64,000 nucleotides of DNA, taken from the NCBI GenBank assembly GCA_021732605.1, contig JAKFUS010000040.1, forward strand, positions 1 to 64,000. Direction: 5' to 3'. Of this stretch, positions 25,858 through 35,477 are shown piece after piece. Source of the stretch: Betaproteobacteria bacterium (lineage in GTDB: Bacteria > Pseudomonadota > Gammaproteobacteria > Burkholderiales > SG8-41). The first letter of the stretch is position 1. Each line of letters starts with the position of its first letter. The translations under genes and the position numbers were made by a program. Below the pieces are notes generated by a model. That model did not search any database and was not told where the DNA came from. It was given only the letters and a program-made list of their open reading frames with translations.

Positions 25858-27870
25858 TCAGTTGTAGAGATGACAGCGCGTCGCGTGCGACGCGCTGAAG
25901 TCATGTACGTCCGGATACTCAATGCTGCAGCGGGGCATTGCTGCGCCACAACGCGGATGGAAATGACAGCCCTGCGGCGGATTGAGCGGTGACGGCAAAT
26001 CGCCGTCCACACGCAGTACCGGCCGCGCCGCCTGCGGATCCGCCACCGGCACGGCCGACAGCAAGGCCTGTGTGTACGGATGTTTGGGCGTGCGCAGCAC
26101 ATCCGCCACCGCACCGCGTTCGACAATGCGCCCCAGGTACATCACCGCCACCTCATCCGCCATGTATTCGACCACCGCCATGTTGTGGCTGATGAACAAA
26201 TAAGCCAGCCCCTTGTCGCGTTGCAGGCGCTTCAGCAGGTTGAGAATCTGCGCCTGCACCGAAACATCCAGCGCACTGGTCGGTTCGTCACAGACAATCA
26301 ATTGCGGCTCCACTGACAGCGCGCGGGCAATCGCAATCCGCTGCCGCTGCCCGCCGGAAAATTCGTGCGGATAACGGCCTTTGACGTCGGGCGCAAGACC
26401 GACCTCGACCAGCAGTGCATCAATGCGTATGGCGCGTTCTTCCGCAGTGGCGCCGACGCCCAGCGCCAGCATGCCCTCCTCCAGTGCATCACCGATGCGC
26501 ACCCGCGGATTCAGCGACGCGTAGGGATCCTGGAAAATGATCTGTGCATGACGGCGGCGGTCGTGCAATGCGGAACGGTTCAGCGACAGCAGATCCACGC
26601 CGTCAAACAGCACGCGACCGCCGGTCGGCGGCACCAGCCGCAGCAGGCCCTTGCCGACGGTGGTTTTGCCGCAGCCCGATTCACCGACCAGCCCCAGCGT
26701 GCGGCCGGGGGCAATCTCCAGCGACACGCCGTCGACGGCTTTAACCTGCCCCGTCACACGCTGCAACAACCCTTTGCGGACAGGAAAGTGAACTTGCAGG
26801 TCTTCGACCTTCAGGATTGAGGATTGAGGCGTGAGGAGTGAGGAGCGAGGTGCTTCCTGCGGTTCTGCAGCCCGCCCCGGAAGAAGTCCTCCTGGGGGGC
26901 GCTCATCACTGCCGTACAAGTGGCATTTCGCGCGTTGCCCGTCGCGCACCGCAGCCCACTGCGGAATCGTATCCGCGCAATGCGCCAGTACGCTGTCACA
27001 GCGTTCGGCAAAACGACAGCCCGTGAACTGCCGAGTCAGTGCCGGCACCGTGCCGCGGATCGCGGCCAGGGGTTTGCCACGCCCGACACGATCGGGCAAT
27101 GACTCAAACAGCTTGCGCGAGTAGGGATGCGCCGGGCCGGCAAAAAATGCGGCCACGGATGCAGTTTCAATGATCTCGCCGGCATACATCACCGCCACCT
27201 GCTGCGCCATCTGCGCGACCACACCAAGGTCGTGCGTAATTAACAGCATCGCCATGCCGCGTGAGCGCTGCAGTTCACGAAGCAATTCCAGCACCTGAGC
27301 CTGCACCGTCACATCCAGTGCCGTGGTCGGTTCGTCGGCAATCAACAGGTCCGGATCGCAGGCCAGCGCGATGGCAATCATCACCCGCTGTTTCATGCCT
27401 CCGGACATCTGGAACGGGTATTCGCTCATGCGCCGCCGCGCATCGGGCATGCGCACCGCGTCCAGCAGTTCCAGCACCCGTGCTTCCACAGCCGCGCCGG
27501 TCTGCGCGGTATGGCGGGTCACCGCCTCGGCAATCTGCGCGCCGACAGTCATCACCGGATTCAGCGACAAACCCGGTTCCTGGAAAATCATCGCCACGCG
27601 CCGTCCGCGCACATCGCGCATCCGCGATTCCGGCAGCGCCAGCAGATTCTCACCAGCGAGTTCAACCACGCCGCCGGCAATCTCGCCGGCCTCGGGCAGC
27701 AGGCGCATGATCGACAGCGCCGTCATCGATTTGCCGCAGCCGGATTCACCGACCAGCGCAAAGGTCTCCCCGGCAGCGATATCGAAGGAGATGCCGTCCA
27801 CGGCGCGCAGCGGTGCCGCGCCACTGCGGATCAGCGTGGTCAGCCCGGTTACTTTCAGCAGCGCGCTCAT
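25858..27870 (-). CDS. fused tandem ABC ATPase of a peptide-type importer
   Basis: The 670-residue protein has two complete nucleotide-binding domains. Domain 1 has ALVGESGCGKSMTAL, MSGGMKQRVMIA and LLIADEPTTALDV. Domain 2 has LGLVGESGCGKTTVGKGLL, FSGGQRQRIAIARAL and LIVCDEPTSALDV. Each is followed by the oligopeptide-ABC C-terminal Cys-rich segment (CRFAERCDSVLAHC; CHFHPRCGAAMPRC). It corresponds to DppD plus DppF in one chain, as in YejF. The linker (about residues 330-350) is encoded by an intergenic-type GAGGATTGAGG repeat. The start overlaps the permease stop by 4 bp. Confidence 0.92.
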   Translation of the reverse strand: MSALLKVTGLTTLIRSGAAPLRAVDGISFDIAAGETFALVGESGCGKSMTALSIMRLLPEAGEIAGGVVELAGENLLALPESRMRDVRGRRVAMIFQEPGLSLNPVMTVGAQIAEAVTRHTAQTGAAVEARVLELLDAVRMPDARRRMSEYPFQMSGGMKQRVMIAIALACDPDLLIADEPTTALDVTVQAQVLELLRELQRSRGMAMLLITHDLGVVAQMAQQVAVMYAGEIIETASVAAFFAGPAHPYSRKLFESLPDRVGRGKPLAAIRGTVPALTRQFTGCRFAERCDSVLAHCADTIPQWAAVRDGQRAKCHLYGSDERPPGGLLPGRAAEPQEAPRSSLLTPQSSILKVEDLQVHFPVRKGLLQRVTGQVKAVDGVSLEIAPGRTLGLVGESGCGKTTVGKGLLRLVPPTGGRVLFDGVDLLSLNRSALHDRRRHAQIIFQDPYASLNPRVRIGDALEEGMLALGVGATAEERAIRIDALLVEVGLAPDVKGRYPHEFSGGQRQRIAIARALSVEPQLIVCDEPTSALDVSVQAQILNLLKRLQRDKGLAYLFISHNMAVVEYMADEVAVMYLGRIVERGAVADVLRTPKHPYTQALLSAVPVADPQAARPVLRVDGDLPSPLNPPQGCHFHPRCGAAMPRCSIEYPDVHDFSASHATRCHLYN
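26814..26850. repeat. GAGGATTGAGG-type repeat inside the ABC ATPase linker
   Basis: The sequence GGATTGAGGATTGAGGC and the following GTGAGGAGTGAGGAGCGAGG are the same short purine-rich repeats seen in the intergenic region at 43845-43916. Here they encode the linker SSLLTPQSSIL in frame. Confidence 0.6.
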
Positions 27871-29312
27871 GAGCGTCCGCCGACGATTAACCGGGGATCA
27901 AAGGCATCCCGCACTGCATCAGCAAACAGATTGGCCGCCAGCACCAGCGTCAGCATGAACACAAAGGCGGCAGCCAGTGACCACCACACCATCGGTTCGC
28001 GCGCCATTTCCAGCCGCGCACTGTTGATCATGGTGCCGAAACTGATCATCGACGGATCAACGCCGACGCCGACATAGGACAGCACCGCCTCCGCCAGAAC
28101 CAGTCCGCTGAAATCCATCACCAGCGCAATCATCACGATATGCATCACGTTGGGCGTGATGTGGCGCATCATGATGCGCCAGTGCGACACGCCGAAGGCA
28201 TGCGCCGCCTGGATGTATTCCATCTCGCGCAGCTTCAGTGCTTCACCGCGCAGCAGCCGGCACAGCCCCGTCCAGCTGGTGACGCCGAGAATCACGCACA
28301 GTGCCAGCAGGCGCACGTCGGCACGGATTTCGGTAGTCGGAAACAGTTCGGCATGGTTCTCGATATAGACCTGCATCATCAGCACCGTCGCGGCAATCAA
28401 CAGCACACCGGGTATCGATGACAGTGTGGTGTAAACATATTGGATGACATCGTCAATCCAGCCCTTGAAGTATCCCGCCATCAAACCCAGTACCAGCGCA
28501 AACGGCAGCATCACCAGCGTGGCCAGCGTGCCGATGACCAGACCGGTGCGTATGCTTTTCAGTGCCTGGTACAGCACATCCTGTCCGACCTTGTCGGTAC
28601 CCAGCACGTGGTAATACGGCGCCAGCGCCACCACCGGACCGATCAGCACACACAGCAGACCCAAGGTGCAGAACACTGCCCGCCACGGCACGGCACTGCG
28701 ACCGGCCCAGACATCGCGCCACACGGTTTCGATGCCGGCGTCCGAACTCCGCGCCACGGCCGCGCAAATGCCGATCGCCGCGACAAACCACAACAGCAAA
28801 CCAATCGCCAGTCCGCGGAATGCCTTGAGTGCGACATCGCGGCACCAGTCGGCCTGCGGATCCTTGAGGTGTGCGCCGCCATGGCGCAGCCGCGGGAACA
28901 CCCGCGCTTCGTTGCCCGCTTCTTTGCCGTCTTGCAATTGCACGGTCTCTTTGGCATAGAGATGAGTGGCCAGTGGCGCGGAATAGGTTTTTTCACGGGT
29001 GAGCCGCAGCGGTTCCAGCACGCGGTCCAGCAGGCTGCGCACCTCCGTCGAATAGGCTGTTTTGCCGCCCTGCTGCGGCAGTGCTGTACGGTAATGCACG
29101 GAATCAAGCAGTCCGACCAGCACAAACGCCGCGAGCACGGTGGCCGCCGCCATGCCGCTCGCGCTGCGCGCGACCCGCGCCCAGGGCGCGCGCAGATGCG
29201 GATGCCTGCGTGTGTACACCGCGAAACCGATGACAGCCGCCACCAGCAGCCACACCAGTGCATCGCTCCACCACAGCTCAAACCGAAAAGGGAGGACGTG
29301 ATTCGGCATCAT
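27867..29312 (-). CDS. peptide-type ABC transporter permease (DppC/YejE-like)
   Basis: The C-terminal ~280 residues are a BPD_transp_1 domain with LGTDKVGQDVLYQALKSIRTGLVIG and the EAA loop GEALKLREMEYIQAAHAFGVSHWRIMMRHITPN that docks on the ATPase. It has several membrane helices. The N-terminal ~200 residues add extra helices and a soluble loop (THLYAKETVQLQDGKEAGNE), making it longer (481 aa) than typical DppC (~300). Four-base overlaps on both sides put it in a single operon with the ATPase, second permease and binding protein. Confidence 0.88.
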   Translation of the reverse strand: MMPNHVLPFRFELWWSDALVWLLVAAVIGFAVYTRRHPHLRAPWARVARSASGMAAATVLAAFVLVGLLDSVHYRTALPQQGGKTAYSTEVRSLLDRVLEPLRLTREKTYSAPLATHLYAKETVQLQDGKEAGNEARVFPRLRHGGAHLKDPQADWCRDVALKAFRGLAIGLLLWFVAAIGICAAVARSSDAGIETVWRDVWAGRSAVPWRAVFCTLGLLCVLIGPVVALAPYYHVLGTDKVGQDVLYQALKSIRTGLVIGTLATLVMLPFALVLGLMAGYFKGWIDDVIQYVYTTLSSIPGVLLIAATVLMMQVYIENHAELFPTTEIRADVRLLALCVILGVTSWTGLCRLLRGEALKLREMEYIQAAHAFGVSHWRIMMRHITPNVMHIVMIALVMDFSGLVLAEAVLSYVGVGVDPSMISFGTMINSARLEMAREPMVWWSLAAAFVFMLTLVLAANLFADAVRDAFDPRLIVGGRS

Positions 29313-30286
29313 GAAAAGCGCACCCGCGGATCGACCAGCGTGTAGGAAATGTCGGTGAGGATCAGGCCGATGATGTAGAGCACGGAACCGAGGAACACCA
29401 TCACCCGCACAATCGCAAAGTCCTGCTGGCTGATGGCATCAATGGTGTAACTGCCGAGGCCGGGGATGCCAAAAAAGGATTCGGTGATCAGCGCGCCCAT
29501 GAACAGCAGCGGGATCACCACCACCACACCCGTCAGGATCGGGATCATCGCGTTCTGCAGCACGTGACGGAACAACACGCGCGTTTCCGACAAGCCCTTG
29601 GCGCGCGCGGTGCGCACATAGTCCTTGCTGATTTCCTCAAGGAATATGGTGCGGTACCAGCGCGCGCTGCTGCCGATGCCGCTGATCACGCCGATCAGCA
29701 CCGGCAAGGCAAGGAACTTGATCGCATCAAACCCGGTGTCGTAACCGGAAATCGGCACCAGATTCCACAGTTTGCCGAATATGAACTGGCCGCCGATGAT
29801 GTAAAACAACCCGGAAATCGACATCATCAGCACGCACAGCACCACGCCCCAGAAATCGAGATAGGTCGCGCGGAAAAACGCCATCAGCAGCGCGAACGAA
29901 ATGTAGACCAGCAGTCCGATGATGAACGCCGGCAGTTGCACCGCCAGGCTGGGCCACATGCGCGTGCTGATGTCGTAACCGATGTTGCGGCCCTGATCGG
30001 ACGCGCCGAACTCGAATACAAACAGCCGGGCCGATTTCTCGAAAAACACGGTGTTGGTGACCTTCTCAACCCCCGACATATTTTCGTTTAAAAACAATTG
30101 CTTATCGTATCCACGCTCGTGCTTCCATTTGGCCACGGCCTCCGGCGTCACCCGCTTCACACCGAGTTGTGCACGCGCCATGTCATCCGGCGTGTTGACG
30201 AAAAAAAACAGCGCGAAGGTGAAGACATTGACCCCCACCAGCACGAACAGGCCGTAGATCAGCCGGCGGAAGATGTAGGCGGTCAT
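29309..30286 (-). CDS. peptide-type ABC transporter permease (DppB/YejB-like)
   Basis: The 325-residue protein starts with the conserved RRLIYGLFVLVGVNVFTFALFF helix of DppB-type permeases. The EAA loop is DYVRTARAKGLSETRVLFRHVLQNAMIPIL, and the C-terminus ends in TDISYTLVDPRVRF, typical of the family. Multiple hydrophobic helices are visible. It is the second permease of the importer and overlaps neighbours by 4 bp each side. Confidence 0.92.
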   Translation of the reverse strand: MTAYIFRRLIYGLFVLVGVNVFTFALFFFVNTPDDMARAQLGVKRVTPEAVAKWKHERGYDKQLFLNENMSGVEKVTNTVFFEKSARLFVFEFGASDQGRNIGYDISTRMWPSLAVQLPAFIIGLLVYISFALLMAFFRATYLDFWGVVLCVLMMSISGLFYIIGGQFIFGKLWNLVPISGYDTGFDAIKFLALPVLIGVISGIGSSARWYRTIFLEEISKDYVRTARAKGLSETRVLFRHVLQNAMIPILTGVVVVIPLLFMGALITESFFGIPGLGSYTIDAISQQDFAIVRVMVFLGSVLYIIGLILTDISYTLVDPRVRFS

Positions 30287-32481
30287 GTGTTCACCGCCGT
30301 TCCGGTACGCCGCTCACGCCGTCGAAACGCCGCCACGGCAGGCACCGCACTCAGCGCCAGCACCACGACGATCAATACCAGCGGCCACAGCACCGGCGGA
30401 TTCCATTCCCGCCGCTTCTGCACCCGTAATGCCGGATCAAGACGTTGGTATTTAAGGCCGTTGTTGGCAATCTGGTTCGGTTTGCGGTTGAACACCCAGC
30501 CGTGGTGCAGCGTGTAATCCTTGGGGAAATAACTCCACACCCAGGGCGCGTCGTGGCGCAGCAGTTCAACCATGCGGTCGATGATGGCCTGGCGCTCGGG
30601 TCCGTTGGCCATGTGTTTCATCCGATCAAACAACAGATCGAATTCCGGATTTTTGTAATTGGACGCATTTTCTCCCTGCGTCTGCGCCCGCCCCTGCGCA
30701 CCGTGGAGCAGGAACAGGAAATTCTCCGGATCCGGGTAATCGGCATTCCAGCCGAGGAAATAGAGTTGGGCGGTACCGCGCCGCAGCTTGTCCTGCAGGC
30801 GGTTGAAATCGGTGGCACGGATCACCAGTTGCACACCGAGCCTGGCAAACTGGTTGATGTACCAGTCAAGGCGTGCCTTGCTGTCGGCGCCGCTGGAGGT
30901 GGTATCCAGATGCAGCAGCAGCGGCTGGCCGGTCTTCGCGTCGCGGCCGTTGGGATAACCGGCTTCGGCCAGCAGTTTTTTCGCCTGCTCAAGGCTTTTA
31001 CGCTGCGGCTGGCTGTTGTTCCATTCATAGACCTGGGGATTGATACCGGTGGCATCGGCGTCGCGATAACCGAATATGCCCGGCGGAATCGGCCCATGCG
31101 AAGGCACACCGCGGCCGTTGCGGAATATCGAGATCAGTTCCTCCTGATCGACGGCGATCGATACCGCCAGCCGCAGCTTGCGCGCGCGCTCGCCGGCTGC
31201 AGCCCCGATCAGGGGATCGAGCATGTTGAAACCGAGGTAGGCCACGCTGGTCGCCAGAGAGGTCTGCAGGCGGATGCCGCGCGCCGCCATGTCCTCCGTC
31301 AAGGTGATGTCGCCCTGCCCGCTGAACTGCACCGCCTGGTCAAAAGTGTCGGAGCCGATGCCTGAGGCGTCGTAATAACCCTGCAGGAACTTGTTCCAGT
31401 ACGGGATCTGCTCCTTCTCCAGACTGAATACCACGCGGTCGATGAAGGGCAGTGGTTTACCTGCATCGGCGAGCAAGCCCGCTGCCGCATCGCCCGGTTC
31501 GCCTTCGGCGGGATAGGTTTCGCCCCGATAGTTGGGATTGCGTTCCAGCACCATCTGCCGATTCGGATTGTTCACCGTCAGCATGTACGGCCCGGTGCCG
31601 ACCGGATACCAGTCGAGCGTGATATTTTTCTGCGCCATCCCCGGCTGTTCATAAAAACGATCTGCCTCCGGTGGCACTGGCGCAAAAAACGGCATCGCCA
31701 GCCAATAGGCAAACTGCGGATATTTGCCGCGCACCCGCACTGCATAGGTATGACGATCGATGAGGCGCACACCCGACACGGCATATTGCGTCAGGTTGAC
31801 AGGCGCTCCTTGCGGAAGCTCAGCCGCCACTTTGGTCAACTGCTCGGCCAGTTCCTTGAGGCCGACCACGTATTCCCCCATCAACTGCAGGATCGGCGAA
31901 TGCAGCCGCGGGTGCGCCAGACGTTTGATCTGGTGCACATAGTCGGCGGCCTCCAGTTCACGTGTGCCGGTGTATTTAAAATCACTAAGCGTATCGATGC
32001 CGCGCAGGTCTGCGGCGGTCAGTGCGTGATAACGCGGCTTGCCAGAATCATCGATGGCAAAGGCCGGATGCGGCTGGTATTTCACGCCCTTTTTGATATG
32101 GATCACATATTCGCTGTACGCCACCCGTTCCGTCGGCGCGCTGTCCGGCAAGGGCTTGCCCGCGGCGTCGAGATAAACAGGCCTGGGAACCTCGGTGGCG
32201 CCGAATGGAATCAGTTCATAGGGACGCTTCAGGTAGTGGTACTGCAGGGGAGGCTGATAGATGTTGGCGATGAACGCGAACTCGTTTTCAGCATAGGATT
32301 GCACCGGATCCAGATGCTTGGGCCGCTCGGAGAACGAGGTATAGAGTGTGTTTGCGCCGGCATCGGCAGCCGGATAGGGATCATTCCACGGCGATCCACC
32401 GCAACCCGCGGTGAGCGCGAGAATGAGCACGAAAGTCAGTGCAAGTATCGGCAGAAACGATCCTGAGCGGTTGCAGGCCAT
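30283..32481 (-). CDS. peptide-type ABC transporter substrate-binding lipoprotein (family 5)
   Basis: The start at 32481 (MACNRSGSFLPILALTFVLI) gives a lipobox LTAGCGG; the track ORF is 49 codons longer. SBP_bac_5 hallmarks include FSERPKHLDPVQSYAENE, YPVGTGPYMLTVNNPNRQMVLERNPNY and AVSIAVDQEELISIF. Unusually, a membrane helix closes the protein (LWPLVLIVVVLALSAVPAVAAF), so it may be tethered at both ends. It captures oligopeptides or similar solutes for the permeases. It is the first gene of the operon and divergent from fabI. Confidence 0.88.
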   Translation of the reverse strand: MACNRSGSFLPILALTFVLILALTAGCGGSPWNDPYPAADAGANTLYTSFSERPKHLDPVQSYAENEFAFIANIYQPPLQYHYLKRPYELIPFGATEVPRPVYLDAAGKPLPDSAPTERVAYSEYVIHIKKGVKYQPHPAFAIDDSGKPRYHALTAADLRGIDTLSDFKYTGTRELEAADYVHQIKRLAHPRLHSPILQLMGEYVVGLKELAEQLTKVAAELPQGAPVNLTQYAVSGVRLIDRHTYAVRVRGKYPQFAYWLAMPFFAPVPPEADRFYEQPGMAQKNITLDWYPVGTGPYMLTVNNPNRQMVLERNPNYRGETYPAEGEPGDAAAGLLADAGKPLPFIDRVVFSLEKEQIPYWNKFLQGYYDASGIGSDTFDQAVQFSGQGDITLTEDMAARGIRLQTSLATSVAYLGFNMLDPLIGAAAGERARKLRLAVSIAVDQEELISIFRNGRGVPSHGPIPPGIFGYRDADATGINPQVYEWNNSQPQRKSLEQAKKLLAEAGYPNGRDAKTGQPLLLHLDTTSSGADSKARLDWYINQFARLGVQLVIRATDFNRLQDKLRRGTAQLYFLGWNADYPDPENFLFLLHGAQGRAQTQGENASNYKNPEFDLLFDRMKHMANGPERQAIIDRMVELLRHDAPWVWSYFPKDYTLHHGWVFNRKPNQIANNGLKYQRLDPALRVQKRREWNPPVLWPLVLIVVVLALSAVPAVAAFRRRERRTGTAVNT

Positions 32482-32523
32482 TGTCGGAAAGTGTAGCCGA
32501 TAATGGCGGTGTGATCTTCTGGT

Positions 32524-32529
32524 TATAAT
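32524..32529 (+). promoter_or_regulatory. -10 box (TATAAT) upstream of fabI
   Basis: A perfect TATAAT lies 41 bp before the fabI ATG. No good -35 hexamer is seen at the right spacing. Confidence 0.4.
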
Positions 32530-32569
32530 CGCCCGCTGACTGCCCCGCATCATCACCACAGGAAAAACC

Positions 32570-33358
32570 ATGGCGTTCCTGCAAGACAAAAAAATCCTGA
32601 TCACCGGCCTGCTGTCGAACCGGTCCATCGCCTACGGCATCGCCAAGGCGGCGAGCCGCGAAGGCGCGCAACTCGCCTTCACCTATCAGGGTGAGGACAT
32701 CAGGGAGCGCGTGATCAAACTGGCCGCGGAATTCGGCACCGTGCCGGTTCTGCCCTGCGATGTTGCACAGGACGACCAGATCGCCGCGCTGTACGCAAAA
32801 CTGCAGTCGGAATGGGGCGGGCTCGACGGCCTGCTGCATTCGATCGCATTTGCGCCGCGCGAAGCACTGAAGGGAAATTTTCTCGATGGTCTGACGCGGG
32901 AAGGTTTTGTCACCGCCCACGACATCAGCAGCTACAGCTTCGCTGCGATGGTCAAGGGTGCGGCGCCGCTGATGGCCGGAAAACCAGGCGCGATGCTGAC
33001 GCTGACCTACCTCGGGGCGGAACGCACCGTCCCCAACTACAACGTGATGGGCCTGGCCAAGGCCAGCCTCGAGGCCTGCGTGCGCTACCTCGCCAGCGAT
33101 CTCGGCCCGCAGGGCATCCGCGTCAACGGCATTTCCGCGGGACCGATCAAGACCTTGGCGGCAGCGGGCATCGGCGGCTTCGGCAAGATCCTCAAGTTCG
33201 TCGAGGACAACGCGCCGTTGCGGCGCAATGTCACCATCGACGACGTCGGCAATGCCGCGGCCTTCCTGCTGTCTGATCTGGCCGGGGGCATTACCGGGGA
33301 AATCACTTATGTCGACTGCGGCTTCAGCACCGTCGTCGGCGGCATGCGCGGCGAATAA
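32570..33358 (+). CDS. fabI: enoyl-[acyl-carrier-protein] reductase [NADH]
   Basis: The 262-residue SDR has the FabI-specific N-terminus ILITGLLSNRSIAYGIAKA and the catalytic YNVMGLAK (Tyr-x6-Lys) of enoyl-ACP reductases. VNGISAGPIKTLAAAGIGGF forms the substrate-binding loop. It catalyses the last step of each fatty-acid elongation cycle and is the triclosan/isoniazid-type target. It is monocistronic: a terminator-like hairpin lies between it and the convergent ppiD. Confidence 0.96.
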   Translation: MAFLQDKKILITGLLSNRSIAYGIAKAASREGAQLAFTYQGEDIRERVIKLAAEFGTVPVLPCDVAQDDQIAALYAKLQSEWGGLDGLLHSIAFAPREALKGNFLDGLTREGFVTAHDISSYSFAAMVKGAAPLMAGKPGAMLTLTYLGAERTVPNYNVMGLAKASLEACVRYLASDLGPQGIRVNGISAGPIKTLAAAGIGGFGKILKFVEDNAPLRRNVTIDDVGNAAAFLLSDLAGGITGEITYVDCGFSTVVGGMRGE

Positions 33359-33363
33359 GCAAC

Positions 33364-33394
33364 AAAAAACCCGGCACCTTGCGGTTACCGGGTT
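33364..33394 (-). terminator. hairpin terminator between ppiD and fabI
   Basis: AACCCGG and CCGGGTT form a 7-bp stem with a 13-nt loop. Read on the minus strand it is followed by TTTTTTG, fitting termination of ppiD transcription. On the plus strand it may also stop fabI. Confidence 0.55.
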
Positions 33395-33430
33395 CAAATA
33401 CGCACTAACCACTGCTGCAGCCAGGGGTTT

Positions 33431-33513
33431 AGCCGCCGGCTGCTTTTGCCGGCTAAGTCTTCTTATAGCCGCCGGCCGCCCTTGCCGGCTTAGCCCCGGC
33501 TGCTTCTGCCGGG
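33431..33513. repeat. GCCGCCGGCTGCTTTTGCCGGC hairpin repeats
   Basis: Three related units (33431, 33467 and a shorter one at 33494) each contain a GCCGGC/GCCGGC self-complementary pair. They occupy the gap between the convergent genes fabI and ppiD. Confidence 0.65.
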
Positions 33514-33525
33514 AGTCCTACTTAT

Positions 33526-35421
33526 CTACTTCTTTTCGACATGTTCCTTGCGGATTTTGACTTCGGTTTTCTGCTTCAGGCTCGCCAGGTAGGCCGCCAG
33601 TTCGGCCTGCCCCGCCACCTGGCGCAGCGTCTGCGCAATCGTGTTTTGCTTGTCCCGGGCGTTGTCCGTCGCTTCCTGCACCTTGCTGATCCGCACCAGT
33701 GTGTAACCGCCGCCCGCCGCTTCCGCCCCGGCATAGGCCGGAAGTTTGCTGACGTCGGCCTTGAACGCCTGGCGCAGCACCTCCACCGGGATGCCCTTGG
33801 GGTCGCCGCGGCCGGCGAGCAGCGGCGTGCTCCAGGCCACCTGCGCCTCCTTGCCCTGCTTCAGCGCCTCGAGTTTCGCGCGGCCGTCCTGCGCCGCCAG
33901 TTGACTCGCCTGCTGCAGGGTCAGTTTTTTCATCAGCGCACCGCTGACCTGATCAAAAGGCTGGACGGTGGTCGGTTTGTGTTCGGCAATCCGCGCCCCG
34001 ACCAGCACGCCGGGAGCCACTTCGATGGCCTCGGTATTGCGCTTGTTTTTCAGCACATCTTCCGAAAACACCGCCTGCAGCAGTTTCTGGTTGCCGAGCG
34101 TGGTGCTGTCGGCGCTGTTGCGCACAATCCAGCCGCTTTTCTGCGGGGCAGCCTTGACCAGCTCCGCGGCCGTTTTCAGGCTGTCCGACTGCTCGAACAG
34201 GGCGTTGCTGAACGCTTCCGCCATCTCGGCGAACTTGCGTCCCGCCAGCTGTTTCTTGAGTTCGGTCTCGATCTCCGGCCTTGCTTCCTCGAAAGTCTTG
34301 CCTTTGCCGCCGCGCACCGTGGTCAGGCGAATGATGTGGTAACCGAACTCGCTCTCCACCGGCGCTGAAATCTCGCCGGCCTTCATCGAAAACACCGCGT
34401 TGTCAAAGGACTTGACCATCGCGCCGCGCTCGAAGAAACCGAGGTCGCCGCCATTGGTCGCCGATCCCGGATCCTGCGAATGCTGCTTGGCCAGCGCGGC
34501 AAAATCCTTGGGATTCTTTTTCAGTTGGGCATACAACTCGTCTGCCTTGGCTTTGGCCTTTAGCTTCGCGTCAGCGCCGCCGCCGGCATCCGGAGTGATC
34601 AGGATATGACTGGCCTGCCGGGCCTCCTTGACCTCGAAGCGCTTCAGGTTTTCATCGTAGGCCTTGCGCACTTCGGCTGCTGCGGGCTGCATCTGCGCCA
34701 GCAGGCCGTCGGCGCTCAGCGTCACAAATTCAATGCGCACCTGCTCCGGCACCCGGAACTCATCCTGATGGCTGTCGTAGTATTTTTTTGCGGCGTCGGC
34801 CTCGAGTTTGACCTGTGGCACAAAACGGTCGGCGCTCAGTACAAAATGGCTGACTTCGCGCTGCTGGTCCGAAATACGCTGCAGCAGCGCCGCTTCGGCA
34901 CGCGAAACAAAGGCCGAGCCAATATAGCCGTGGGTCACATGATCGACGAGCAGATCCTGGCGCATGCGCTGCTCGAAAATGACCGGCGTCATGCCCTGCC
35001 CTTTCAGCAGTTCTTCATAACGTGCATAGGAGAACTTGCCGTTTTCGCGGAAGGCCTCGACATTGCCAACAATATCCTGGACCTGGCGGTCGGTGATTAC
35101 CAGCCCGGCGCGTACCGCGCGATCCGTCAGCAGGCGCTGCTGCACCAGATTATCGACCACCGAGAAACGCAGTTCGGTGCTGTCGAGCATGCCGGGGTCA
35201 ACACGGCCCCCCGACATCCGTTGCAGCATTTCCTGCCGCTCGCGCAAGGCCATCGCGAATTCGCCCTGGGAGACCTTGTAATCGCCGACAGTCGCCACGA
35301 CGTCAGCGCCGGCACCCTTCTGGAAATAGGAATCGATGCCAAAAAAGGCGAAGGGGGGAATGATCAGGATGAAAATTCCGATCATGACCGCTCTGCGATG
35401 CTTGTCGATAAAATTGAACAT
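33526..35421 (-). CDS. ppiD: periplasmic chaperone / peptidyl-prolyl isomerase PpiD
   Basis: The start at 35421 has an AGAGAG SD and gives MFNFIDKHRRAVMIGIFILI, a single N-terminal membrane anchor. A SurA_N-like helical domain follows (DYKVSQGEFAMALRERQEML; VVDNLVQQRLLTDRA), then a parvulin rotamase domain (ARQASHILITPDAGGG; SQDPGSATNGGDLGFFERGAMVKSF; VESEFGYHIIRLT) and a long C-terminal chaperone region. The 631-residue length fits PpiD. It assists outer-membrane protein folding at the periplasmic side of the inner membrane. Confidence 0.94.
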   Translation of the reverse strand: MFNFIDKHRRAVMIGIFILIIPPFAFFGIDSYFQKGAGADVVATVGDYKVSQGEFAMALRERQEMLQRMSGGRVDPGMLDSTELRFSVVDNLVQQRLLTDRAVRAGLVITDRQVQDIVGNVEAFRENGKFSYARYEELLKGQGMTPVIFEQRMRQDLLVDHVTHGYIGSAFVSRAEAALLQRISDQQREVSHFVLSADRFVPQVKLEADAAKKYYDSHQDEFRVPEQVRIEFVTLSADGLLAQMQPAAAEVRKAYDENLKRFEVKEARQASHILITPDAGGGADAKLKAKAKADELYAQLKKNPKDFAALAKQHSQDPGSATNGGDLGFFERGAMVKSFDNAVFSMKAGEISAPVESEFGYHIIRLTTVRGGKGKTFEEARPEIETELKKQLAGRKFAEMAEAFSNALFEQSDSLKTAAELVKAAPQKSGWIVRNSADSTTLGNQKLLQAVFSEDVLKNKRNTEAIEVAPGVLVGARIAEHKPTTVQPFDQVSGALMKKLTLQQASQLAAQDGRAKLEALKQGKEAQVAWSTPLLAGRGDPKGIPVEVLRQAFKADVSKLPAYAGAEAAGGGYTLVRISKVQEATDNARDKQNTIAQTLRQVAGQAELAAYLASLKQKTEVKIRKEHVEKK

Positions 35422-35477
35422 CAGACTCTCTCCACTGCAAATGAACTGTAACCGGCGCCGCAACCGGCGCGCATAAG

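Noticed and set aside
26814-26850. Short GAGGATTGAGG repeats as a possible CRISPR remnant
   Set aside because: No regular spacers, units are only 7-11 bp and no cas genes are present.
30445-31365. 306-aa plus-strand ORF
   Set aside because: Antisense to the solute-binding protein gene.
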